Source of the DNA: Glebionis coronaria
Lineage: Eukaryota > Streptophyta > Magnoliopsida > Asterales > Asteraceae
Assembly: GCA_025667525.1 (NCBI GenBank)
Contig: JANFOE010000050.1
Location: 620,001 to 684,000 of the forward strand
Direction: 5' to 3'
Length of the DNA: 64,000 nucleotides
This document shows positions 11,113-22,082 of this stretch, one piece after another. Each line of letters begins with the position of its first letter. The first letter of the stretch is position 1. Below the pieces are notes generated by a model. It saw only the letters and a program-made list of their open reading frames with translations. It was not told the origin of the DNA and searched no databases. The position numbers and the translations under genes are program-made.

Positions 11113-11982
11113 GTTTCCTTGATCTTTCCTTCGATTTAAGCTCTCTCTTGCTTTATTGGTTCAGATCTATCATTCGACTAATTAGGGTTGTGAAACCCTA
11201 AATTTATTTTTAGGTTTTTGCATCCGGGTTGTGTTTTTGAGGTTCCCTTGACGTTCTTGAAGATTTTATTGGTGGTGTCGTTGATTTTCTTGAAAAATAA
11301 AATTAGGGTTTTCACAAACCTTGATTTTAATTTTTTGGGGATATTCATTTCTTTAGTGCTTTGGAAGCTAATATTTGTGGTGATGTTGATTTTATTAGTG
11401 GTGCTGTTGAGTTTCTTGAAAAATAAAATTAGGGTTTTCAAAAACCCTAAATTTATTTTTTGGGGATCTTTATTCTTTGGTGTTTGGGAAGCTTATATTG
11501 GTGGTGCCGTTTATTTTTTGGTGAAAACAGGTAAAATAAAATTGGGGTTTCATTACCCTAATTTTAATTTTGAGGGTTTTTTTGTTCTTGGCTCACCCAT
11601 CCTCTAGACTAAGTGAATCTAGATATTAGGTGTCTTTTTTTTATATTGGTAGCTTATTGCACTATAAGTCCTCTTTACTTTTCCATCTTACCTATTTCTT
11701 GGTTACTTTTTGGATTAATGTTGCTAGTGTGTGGGAGCAAACAGATTCGGTTAACACCTTGACCCTCCAGCCTTGACTGGTGTGGATACCTGCTCTGGCC
11801 AATCCCAATCAACAGCTAGCATTCATAGTGATCCATATTCTGTATGGGTTATTTATTGATTATTTATTTTTTTGATTTCTTATTTATTGGTTGCTTCTGC
11901 TTATTGTTGCTCTTATTGTTGTTTTGTTTGCTTATTGTTGCTTTTGATTATTGTTGTTCTGTTGCTTGTGTTATTGTGAGTT
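11113..11982 (+). repeat. Leader of copia K with long tandem repeats
   Basis: Between PBS and gag. From about 11175 to 11590 a unit of roughly 120-130 bases recurs about three times, marked by TTGAAAAATAAAATTAGGGT followed by TTTTTTGGGG. From 11840 it is TTATTG-rich. The frames that cross it are products of the repeat. Confidence 0.6.
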
Positions 11983-12147
11983 ATGAGTGGTGTACCTCCT
12001 TCTCCTACACCTTCTGGTGGTGGTGGAGGAAATGGTGGTGGTAGAGGTGTACCTGAAACCACCCTTATCCCAGTAGCTCTTATTAGCAACTAGGATGCTG
12101 GTAATCCACTCCATGTTCATAATAGTGATAACACTAGCTCTATGCTT
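11983..12147 (+). pseudogene. Copia Gag N-terminus (element K), truncated
   Basis: ATG 11983 opens a frame with a glycine-rich start, MSGVPPSPTPSGGGGGNGGG. It meets TAG at 12091-12093 and then reads DAGNPLHVHNSDNTSS, the conserved start of many plant copia Gag proteins. TAG probably replaced CAG. The frame is cut at 12147 by the LTR of E, just before the usual LLGTENY-type segment. Too short to function. Confidence 0.65.
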
Positions 12148-13345
12148 TGATTAGACTGCAATTATACATAGTCTCATCGTCCAAATCGGGTTTAAAACGC
12201 TTAAAATATCATTAAAATACCTCAAATTATGCTTGTGTTTTTTCATTATGTCTTTTAGGTACGGATATCGTGAAATCAACAAAAGATTACAAGAATCAAG
12301 CAAAAACGAACACGGGAAACGAAGCCGCACAAAGAACCAGACCCGAATCATGATTTTCCATTGAAGTCCTTGAAGTTTAAAGATTTATCAAGAATGGTCC
12401 CTCATCTTTTGAAGACTTATCATTTTATACCCTTGTAAAACTCAAATATTGCATGTAGGTCCGTAAAATGTCAAGAATGTACAAGAATGGCCCTTGAAAT
12501 ATGCCAAAATTTCACCATTGGTCCTTGTGATAGCTTTACAAAAGTTTTTGTGGCAAAAGTTGGAAAATACAAACTTGTATTACAAAGGATTGGGAGTTAT
12601 AGCTGCTGAAAATTGATATGACAACATTATGGGAATGGAAGGACTAAACTTGGCCAGACAACAAACTCATCACCACCAACCAGAACCAGACACGTCACCC
12701 ACTAAACCTCACCAGCCTATCATAACACTCCACTCATCTACGTCACAACCCACCCACTCAATTATATTAAACAGATTTTTAAACTAGGTTTTATATATTA
12801 ATTTGAGAGGGAAACATGCACTATTACGATTAACCACCCCTGCTAATCACCTCTCATCCCATAAACCCTAAACCTCTAAATAAGTCAAATCAAAGGGGTT
12901 TCTGTTTATTTGCTCTAGAATCTAGATTAAGCACCCCCTAAACCCTTTTCTACCCTCACAATGGTCCCCTCCCTTGCCAGTTGTCATACCCGAACCTCCC
13001 CTACTTCACCTCTTTTAGCAAAAAGGGAATCTCTTCAGAAATCCAATGGCCAAGATGAATTTCTTGTTCCCAAAGATAAAACCAACGTCCAAGATTGATC
13101 AATTCATAGCTGGCATCAAGGACATGTCATAAGAGACCACTTTTGACCAAGATTTGAACGAGAAGACCAAGGGCATTATGGGATTTTCAGTTGATTAGGG
13201 TTTAGCGTCTAGATGGTTCTATTTTGTACTATAAAAGGAGACGACATGTGTCCCTTTTATTTTGTTCCAGTTTTTGTACTTTTTTTTTATCAAATTAATG
13301 AAAATAAAATGATTTTAATGTGCAACAACTGGGTTCCTTTTAACT
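12148..13345 (+). repeat. 5' LTR of element E, left segment
   Basis: Starts TGATTAGACTGC directly after the copia Gag codons of K. An imperfect hairpin (GATtAGACT with AGTCTcATC) stands at the very start. It runs to the 49-bp repeat that borders element B. Confidence 0.7.
13297..13345. repeat. Left copy of 49-bp direct repeat flanking element B
   Basis: Matches 24829-24877 at 46 of 49 positions, the only differences being AAA versus TTT at bases 6-8. It abuts the left LTR border of B exactly. Confidence 0.85.
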
Positions 13346-16101
13346 TAATGTTAGGGTTTTTGCAAGCAAATCTTTTTTTTTATCATTTTCTCCTCAAATC
13401 GACTCGAATTTGATTTCCAATTAACGTAAGACTTAATATTGGTTTTGGTAAATAAAACTTGTGGTATTTTAAACTAATTAAAAAGACTATTTAATTAAAA
13501 TCTATTTAATTAAACAAATGAGAAAACTAATTCAAAACTAATTTGAAAACAAAATTTAATTATTCTAAAACTTTCTATTTAAAACTAATTAAAATGATTA
13601 AGACCAAAAAATCTATTTTTAATAAAAACATAAACTAATTAAAAAATGTTAATTTTATAAAAACTTTAAATGAAATTTATTTAAAACTAATTTTAAAACT
13701 AATCTATATTAAATAAAATTAAACTAAATTAATTTTTAACTAAAAACCAAAACAATTTAAATAAAACTTTTAAATAAATTTAATTAAAACTAAAAAAAAC
13801 GTGTATTAAACTAAGTTTAATAAAACTGCTAGTAATATTAGATCCTATATTAATTAAGCTAAACAGAATGAAACACAAAACAAGCACTAGACGAACTGGT
13901 TAAGGCTAATGGTTGCTATGCGAGAGGTCAGGGGTTCGAGTCCCCTGACCAGACAATTTTTTTTGGAATATATATTTTTTTGGAATTAATATTTTGGACC
14001 AACAGACCAAAAGGATCTGTTTTCTAGTACCAACAAATATCAGTAACACAAACAAAAACCAAATAAGCCTAACTAAACTCACAATAAAAACAGATAAGCT
14101 AGAAAATATAATAAGCAATAAGACAAATAGAAAAGCAAATAAGCTATTGAAACTGATAATAAGCAAAACGAAATAAGCTGATAATAATAAACCCAAACCT
14201 AAGCAAATCCAAACTAAACATAAACAATTAAGCAGATCCTATATGAATTGAAACCAAATAAGCAGATTGGAGAATCAAATAAGCAAACCGAAACAAGAAA
14301 AAAGAGATTAAACTGAAATAAAACTAATAGGCATATAAATCTAAACAGAAAAACTTACTAAACCAATCCAAATTCTTCAAAACCAAATCAGCTAATGAAC
14401 TTAAACAAAAATAATAAGCAAACATAAAACTGAATAAACATAAGCAGATTTAAACCTTAAAATAAAAGTTAACACTAAAATTAAAAGAGAACTAACACCT
14501 TTTGATGATCCCGTTGGGTAGAAGGATGGCGCTGAGCCTCCTTAATAACTAACCGAAACCAAACACCACCACCTTAAACCGTAAGCATCATCAATAGTAA
14601 ACAACGAACAGTAACCTCTTTGATCCAAACAGTATCAATCGAACAAGAACAATTCTTCGAACCAAACAATACCCTTCGAACCAGATTCTTTTGACTTTCC
14701 CAGTAGGGGAAAATTAATACTCCACTTTCTTTTATCTTTTTTTTATATATTTTGTTTATATTAATAATAATAAACTGAACAGTAATAAAAGACACAGATT
14801 CAAGATTAAAGATTTGACAGGAATTTAAATGAGACAAAATTTAATTAAAAATAAACTTTTCATTAATTAATAAAAGAAAATTACAATTGACTGGAAAATT
14901 AAAAATATATTAAACCTAATTATCTAATTTGAAGAAAATTAAAATAAAAGAAAAGTGCATATCAAATTACACATGAAGAGGGTTTTTATAGGACAAACCC
15001 TGGAAACCCTCTTCATAGCTTCATGATTAAGCAATCAATCCTAGCCCTTCTTTCTTCTTTTCTCTCTCTTCTCTTCGATCCGACGGTGGAAAATCACTAC
15101 TTGAGCCACGGATTGCCCTCGTGGCATGTATTGTGTTAGTTGTGTTTCTTTATGGGTGATGTGGAGGATGTTTATTGGAGGGATTGGGATGGTGATTTGG
15201 TTTAACAATCAAAACCAATGAATTTGCCATGTATGATTTGGAGTAGAGGACCACAACTATGGTGGATCTTCCTATTTTCATAGGGATTTAATTCCTATTG
15301 GTGTGAATTAACCATTGAGGGTAAAACCCCCAATTTTTATGGGTAAAATTGGTGATGGTAAATTAGGGTTTGAAGTGGTGGTGGGTAAAAAGTTGTCTGT
15401 GTTTTTTTTTGAGATGGGAAAGAAAGTGAAACAGTGAGATTTCACTTTGTTTGTAACGACATGTATGAGTGGGATGGGTAAATAGCTTTTATTAAGTATG
15501 TGTGTGTAAAGTAACACGTGTGTGAGAGGAGATAAAAGTTATACGTGTGAGGGGGGAGTTGACAGTTTGACCAAGAAACTTTGACTAGCAATAAACTTAA
15601 CCGTCCCATGTTTTAATTAAACCAAGTGGGCTTTTAAAGCCCAAGTGTGTGAATCCGTATGTTTGTTTAAGGGGAAATTGGGCCAATTTGGGCTTTATAG
15701 TTAATAATCAAGAACATATAACTTCCAAATGGCTTTTTGAGCCCATTAACCCAAATGTGGGACCCACTTGGCCCGAAACCTTCGTAAATGATTAAAGCCA
15801 TTAAAACGAGCTCGATTTTGGTTTCCTTGTTCATTTCTTTAAAACCGTGTTGATTTTGCCGGTTTTCGTGAACTTGGGCACACTTTTGGTCTTTTGACAT
15901 TGTCTTCGTCTCTTTCTTGGACTTTTCTTCAACATTTGACCGTGAAATCCCGTGTTTTCTTTCTTTTGATCATTTGTACCTATTTTAACACAAAAACACA
16001 AAACCACGCGTAATTCCGACTTTTACGATATAAAACACATGATTAGGTCTTGTTTTTCCTTGATTTTAGTGGCAAAAGGATAAGTGTTTACACACTTATT
16101 A
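13346..16101 (-). repeat. 3' LTR of element B
   Basis: 2756 bp, nearly identical to 22083-24828. On the minus strand it starts TAATAAGTGTG after the polypurine tract, with hairpin ATAAGTGT/ACACTTAT (16080-16099), and ends CTAACATTA. It carries the tRNA-derived module at 13881-13964 on the opposite strand. Confidence 0.85.
13881..13964 (+). ncRNA. tRNA-derived Pol III-type module in B 3' LTR
   Basis: A box TAGACGAACTGG (13888-13899) matches TRGYNNARYNGG at all but one position; B box GGTTCGAGTCC (13933-13943) is perfect. Spacing is 45 bases, as in tRNA genes. The T arm is extended to a perfect 9-bp hairpin (GGTCAGGGG/CCCCTGACC). T8 (13957-13964) follows as a Pol III-type terminator. The acceptor stem does not pair, so it is not a tRNA gene. 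Antisense to element B. Confidence 0.7.
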
Positions 16102-16115
16102 AATCCCCTACACTT
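16102..16115 (-). other. Polypurine tract of element B
   Basis: On the minus strand AAGTGTAGGGGATT, identical to the tract of A, directly before the 3' LTR. Confidence 0.8.
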
Positions 16116-18047
16116 GACCATTGCAATGACCCCATGCAATGCATTATTTTAAAGCATATAGTTACATTTTTCTCATAATTAATCCATCATGGCCTTTATT
16201 ACTATTACTACTACTACGATGAAAATATAAAAACTTTAAAGGAAACAAAAGTTATAACAATTTATTAATTGGAATTTATTTGATGGAAGAAACTTGTAAA
16301 GAAATCTAAGACTTAGATTAGGGCTTTGGTGTCATGAATATTAATCACCCTCAAGTTTCACGTTCCCCATACGAAGCTTAAAAACGAGATCATTATTCAC
16401 CATAAGTTCTTAGGTTAAAACCACTTATATAAGGCAGTTGTGTAATACTCTTTCTCCAAGTCCTAGGTTGTATCTCTAGATTTTATTGATTGTCCTTCAC
16501 CCGTAGGCTCATTTGACTTATTTGATAATTATTAGTCCAAAAATGAAGGCCAAACGGTGCAAACCCGACACTCAAAACCTAACCTCGTCCTCAAAAACGT
16601 TGTCACTAAAGTAAGCCCACATCAAGGATGATTTAACACGATTTGGGGAATAAATTTCCGGACCCAAAATTTGGCCAAATAGTACTACTTATTAATTATT
16701 CCTCCAAAGTCATGTAGACTTTATGTGGAGTTTAGAAAGTTCACATCATATACCCTTAGGCTCTTTAAGATGTAAAAATGCTCCTCGTCTATTGTCCACA
16801 CCCTAAGGCTCCTTGAACGATAAACGAGGGAATTAATTTTTGGATCAATTTTTATTCAACACTTACCATGCCATACACCCTAAGGCTCTAACGACAAGGT
16901 TCGTGCTACATGCCCCACACCCTAAGCCTCCTTGAGGTCATGTTTTAATATTATTCTTTCTTATTTATGATATATATAGTAGGCCAAATTCCGCGGTCCG
17001 ATGGTCTGAATACCTCCTACTTAGTGGTTATGAGCCACCTTAGTCGGAAGTCCACAACGCTGGCACCCTCAATGTGTTCATGCTTTAATTACAAGGAGAA
17101 TAAAGATTTGGCTAAGAGTTAAGATATCGAATCGACACCGCAAAAATCCTTATTTATTAAGCAATTAAATATACAAGCGGGAAGAAAGAGCCACAAAAAC
17201 CATATAAGCAAAAATTAACCCTTAAACTTATTATCAACTCTATCATCTCTCGTTCTCCACAATTTGAAATCTCAAGGAATGAGACTCGTGGATGCTTAGC
17301 CTAATAAACCAATTAAGGTCCATATGGTTAAGGATACTAGCTAGAGTAAACTTGGATAAGTAAACTCAGGTTGAGTCAAAATATTCACGACGGGCCTAAT
17401 ATATCAAAGATATCTAAACTTGTTAAAACCATTTTTTTTGACTTTATTCTTGAAATGGAAAATATAAATAAGATGACAAAAGGAAGGAATTTAAAAGAAA
17501 ATACTACTTGGCCAAAATAGATCAAAAATTTGAAAAACGTTGATTTTTTTTTTTAAATTTTCCGGTTAAATGGGGTCAAATTCATTGAAAAGTCCACTAA
17601 AATTTCAATAGAAATCTCCCTACACTTAATATAAACATTGTCCTCAATGTTTAAGCATGTGGGAGAATAAACTCCCCTACACTTAGGACATTGAGTACGT
17701 TGTTTAAAATCGAGCTAAGGAAGGGACAACTAAAGTGATTTCATTTATTCGTTTTATTTATATACAAGATTGAATCACAATATCAAAAACTTATCGAAGG
17801 AACCGGGTACACGAGTAACACGGGAACACGGGTCGTGTCAAAAGCACCAAAAGTGGATCATTAAAGCACATGTCCCTGCACACAACATCACAACACAAAC
17901 AACCTACTTGGCCCCCCTACACTTATTGGTGAAAATGGGTGAAGGTGAAAAGGTAAAAATCTAACCTAGTTAAACGATGCTTGATTTTTTATCACGAGTC
18001 TCTAGCTCGACTCGAATTCCCGAATGTCATCATTCAAAATGGGAAAA
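16116..18047 (-). other. 3' noncoding region of element B
   Basis: No credible gene. It contains further AGTGTAGGGG motifs (reverse of CCCCTACACTT near 17630, 17673 and 17915), repeated CCCTAAGGCTCC motifs at about 16750-16940, and blocks also seen in A, C and D (about 16340-16390 and 17255-17400). The CGAGTC/GACTCG hairpin at 17995-18014 lies inside this interval, just downstream of the last coding module. Confidence 0.7.
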
Positions 18048-21000
18048 TCATGGGAAAATCGAGATTTCCAAAGGAGGAAAATCTGTCCATGAGGGGTGAA
18101 ACAAAGTCATACAAGGCATACCCCATGAAAATCCACCCGGGTCAAACACATAATTTCCATCACAAAAGGAAATAAACCCCGAGGTGGTAAAATCACGCAA
18201 GTCAAAGAAGAGTGGGGTATCCTTAGGCAAAGATTTCTTACTAGGAACGGTGTTATGGTGATAAGGCAATGAAAGCACGAAAGTCTCTATTCTGGGATCA
18301 AACACCGGTTCCTTAATGGGAAAATAGCAAGAGGTGTTGACATTGAAGCTCAAAGTATCATCAAAATCCAAAGTGGGAAAGTCATCCTCCTCCAAACTCG
18401 ATGTGAAAACATAAGTATCATCGGAGTCATAGGAAAACTCATCCTCATGAGGAAAATAGGTTTTTAGAAAGATATCTAAATCCTCCTCAAATGGAATAAC
18501 CTTTAAAATTGGAATAATCTCTAAGACTGGAGGATCCTACTCAATAGTCATGACTTCTAAAATTGGAGTATAAAAGTCAAAAGGAGTCTCCATGGAAGAA
18601 TCACTCATAGAAATATGAGGTGCATTAAGATCATGGGGTGGGTCATCAAAGTTGATGAGATCACTTAAAGAAGTGTCATCATCGTAAGTATCAAAGATTG
18701 GTTGATCAAAAATGGGTGGGTCAAAAGTGGGTGGGTCAAAAGATAGGTCGTCTAAACAGAAGATAGTGTGATCACTTGAAGAAGTGTCATCACTATAGGT
18801 GTCATAAATAGGAGTATCAAAAATTTGAGGCTCTAAGGGAAGGGATGAATTTATCACAAAATCATTTTGAGTAGACTTTTGAATTCCAAAAGGATTAATA
18901 AAAATCTCTTCATCATCATAATTAAGAACATCAATCATATTGACCAACTCTTTTCCATTTGATTTTGTTGTGATTTTTCCCATTTTAAAAATTTGTTGTT
19001 CATCCCGAACCCTAAGAATTAACTCCCCTTCGGCCACGTCAACTAAGGCTCTTCCGGACCTTAAGAATGGTCTACAAAGTATTAACGGAATACGAGGATC
19101 CATCTCATAGTCGACGACGACAAAGTCCACGGGAAAAGTGAATGTACCAACTCGAACAAAAACGTCTTCGACAATACCAACGGGGTATGCGAGAATTCGA
19201 TTAGCTAACTCTAAAGTCATGCGAGTCGGTACAATGTCGGGTAATGATAATTGTTTCCAAACCGAGAGTGGCATAAGATTGATGCTAGCGCCGAGATTCG
19301 CTAAAGCCATACAATCATCGATTTGAGGAAATGAGCAAGGTAACATGAATCATCCGAGATTTCCTAGCTTTTCGGGAAGTTCTTTGAGAAGAATCGCGGA
19401 ACAATTCTCATTTAAACGGGTGTTCACGAGCTCAACCATTTTTTCTTTCTTATTAAGCAAATCTTTAAACATTTTGACAAATTTTGGCATTTGAGCAAGT
19501 GCTTCAATAAGACTAATGTTAACATTCACATTGGAAATCATTTTCAAAAAGTTAGAGACATGGACGTCATCTTTGGTGAGCACTTTAGCCTTGTCTAACC
19601 TAGATGGATAAGGAATATTAGGCTTAGACTTTAAAGGTTGAGAAGGAGAAGGACTCGCTTCTTGAAAAACTGTAGGGATAGGCTCTTTCGGCAATGGATC
19701 ACTAGTAATAGGAGTGGTAGTGGGAGGAATCACCGAAGGGGGAGTAGGATTACTCATTATGACCTCCGGGCCTTGTCTCTCCTTTATGGGCTAAGAGATG
19801 GAAGGTCCCACTAAAGTGGCTTCACTTCGAGTATTGATAACACTCACATTAGCACGAGGGTTAATCTAGGTATTAGAAGGTAAGGCTCCTTAGGGTCTAA
19901 GGGCTTGAATCATTGTCAAAAATTTCTTATCGGTTGATTCTTGCATTTGTCTAGTAGATTCTTGCATTGCTTTCATGATTTTCTCATGTTCGGTCAATTT
20001 TTGTAGAACCAAGTCCATTTGAGGATTTTGCATGTTCATTTGATTAAACCCTTGATTAGGAAAACCTTGATATTGAGATTGAAAACCGTTGTTATTATAA
20101 AAACCTTGGTTATTATTTTGAAAACCTTGATTTTGACCATTAAAATTCCCTTGATTTGCATTCCCTTGAAAATTACCCATTTGAGGACCTTGGTTCCTAT
20201 TTTGGTATTGGGTATTTTGGGCGGGTGGGGGTGGTCTTTGTGGTGCTACAAAACCCGGGGGAGCCAAATAATTAGTACTTTTATAAGACAAATGGTTAAC
20301 ATCAACACTAGGTTTAAATTAAACCCTTTCATTAGCATTAAAAGCACAAACTTGTTGATTGTAAACCTTGTCACAATTGAAATATGAATGTGGTCCACCA
20401 CAAGTCTCACACGTTTCACTAGTTTCTTTCAAGGCATTAACTTGACCTTTGAGGGCTTGGGTTTGTAAAGCAATTGTTTCAACAAGCGAAGTGAGTTTAT
20501 CGATTCTCTTGTCACTCTCACTATAACTAGCACTTGCCATAGTGGCCCTAACACTCTTGGTTTGTACTTTAGCCTTGTTTTCAATTATAGCCCAAGCCTC
20601 GTTCATGGTTTTCACAAGAATATTGCCCCCCGCGGCACTATTAAGTGAGTCTTGGTCATTTAGAGTTAAACCATTGAAAAACGTATTTATTTGATGCACT
20701 TTAGTGAAACCGTGTTGTGGACATTTTCTTAAAAGCTCTTTAAATCGATCCCAAGACTCACTAAAAGTTTCCCCATATTTTTGCTCAAAAGTAATGATTT
20801 CATTCCTTAAAGAGGTGGTCCGTGATGGTGGAAAAAAGTAGTTAATGAACTTGGTCTCTAAATCAATCCATGTAGTAATACTTTGGGGTGATTCCTTATC
20901 AAGCCAAATCCGGGCTTGTCCCTCGAGGGAAAAAGGAAAGAGTTGTAAACGAATAGCCTCTTGTGGCACCCCATTGTATTTGACGGTGTTGGCTAATTGT

Positions 21001-21326
21001 ATGAAACGTTTGATATGAGCGTGTGGATCATCATTAGTACGGCCTAAAAATGGTGTAGCGGAAACCATTTGAATATAACCCGTTTTAAGTTCAAAATGAT
21101 TAGCTCCAATATCCGGCACCACAATCGCGTCATCGTTTCCTTCAACGTGAGATTGTAGAATCTCAATCATTGGTCGATTATCCGTTGCCATCGTATTGTC
21201 GAAAGCTCGATTCTCGGGATCGGCTTGAATGACGGTCTTTTTGTTTTTCTTCTTCTTCTTCTTTTTGGAATAATTAGAAGAATTTGGTACACCAATCGGT
21301 ATGTATGTATGCGCGCGAGTGCGCAT
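18048..21326 (-). pseudogene. Gag-protease polyprotein of element B (multiple stops)
   Basis: Single frame of about 1,090 codons from ATG 21326 (MRTRAH start as in C and E), broken by about six in-frame stops and no frameshift. Gag core lies around residues 95-230 (DDPHAHIKRF, ARIWLDKE, FPPSRTTSLRNEI). A short zinc knuckle CETCGGPHSYFNC follows, then an N/Q/G-rich linker and an aspartic protease region with NLGASINLMPLSVW in place of the usual DLGAS, so the catalytic Asp appears lost. A D/F/P-rich acidic segment and a C-terminal module with VFDPR and VFDPGG close the frame. Stops near 20319, 19888, 19865, 19790, 19348 and 18535 can each be read as CAA, CAG or CGA changed by C-to-T. There is no RT. 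A functional Gag must come from elsewhere. Confidence 0.85.
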
Positions 21327-22061
21327 ACAATTAAAACTTTGAAATGAGGTAGGTGACCTCGGTCGACTTTGAGAGGAAAAGGATTTTCCCTCTCGAGGTG
21401 CAATATGAAAAAGTTACAAAAATATATACTTAATACTAATTGAGTTGGCAAACCAATAATCAGTCGTCCCTCTCAATATACGCACAAGCAAGCGGGGAAA
21501 CGAGGTGGCACAAAGCACTTAAAAACCTTTTTCCTTAGACGACCTTTTATAGCGCGTCGCCTTATACCCACCTTATAGTTTGTATATTTTGAGTTCAAAC
21601 GTCTTACTAGTATTTATCTATTTTGCCTTTTTTATTTCGTTATGAATGCGAATACAATAGTTAGGTGATGAAATCCCAACTAAGGCTTATTTGTAAAATA
21701 GGTAAATTTATTGTGCTACGCACTACCATATAGTAAAAGAAAAATCTTTTTGTATTTTTTTAGAAATATATATTCACAAGAAAAATCGAAAGAAATCGAA
21801 CTAAGAAAAATAACACTAATACGTAATATTTTTTGTGTAATACTTTAAGGAAAAAGTATTACTTTTTGATTTTTTAATTTTTTTTGGTGTAAATCTTAGG
21901 AAAGAGTTTGCTTTTGTGATTTTTTTAATTTAATTTTTTTTTATATTTTTATATTTTTGATTTTTTTGTATTTTTGATTTTGTTAACAAGAAACGTAACG
22001 TTCAAAATGAACGGATCCCAAAATCCAAACGTCTTCACGAAAAATCGTCAATCGTACGAGC
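21327..22061 (-). other. Leader of element B
   Basis: Untranslated. It holds hairpin CGTTCA-AAA-TGAACG (21999-22013, shared with C), and a block at 21480-21540 shared with the leader of E (GCTTGCTTGTGCG, CCTCGTTTCCCC on the minus strand). Elsewhere T/A-rich. Confidence 0.7.
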
Positions 22062-22079
22062 GAAGCGGCAGTGGCGCCA
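22062..22079 (-). other. Primer binding site of element B
   Basis: Minus strand TGGCGCCACTGCCGC, four bases after the LTR end. The first seven bases fit tRNA-Asp (TGGCGCCGTTGCCGGGGA); the rest is diverged. Confidence 0.65.
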
Positions 22080-22082
22080 TTT

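Larger units (their letters stand above)
10533..12147 (+). mobile_element. Element K: Ty1/copia retrotransposon, 5' part
   Basis: Plus-strand copia with LTR, Met-tRNA PBS, repeat-containing leader and the first codons of gag. It is cut at 12147 by the LTR start of element E. The rest of K would lie to the right of the whole nest, outside the window. Confidence 0.8.
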
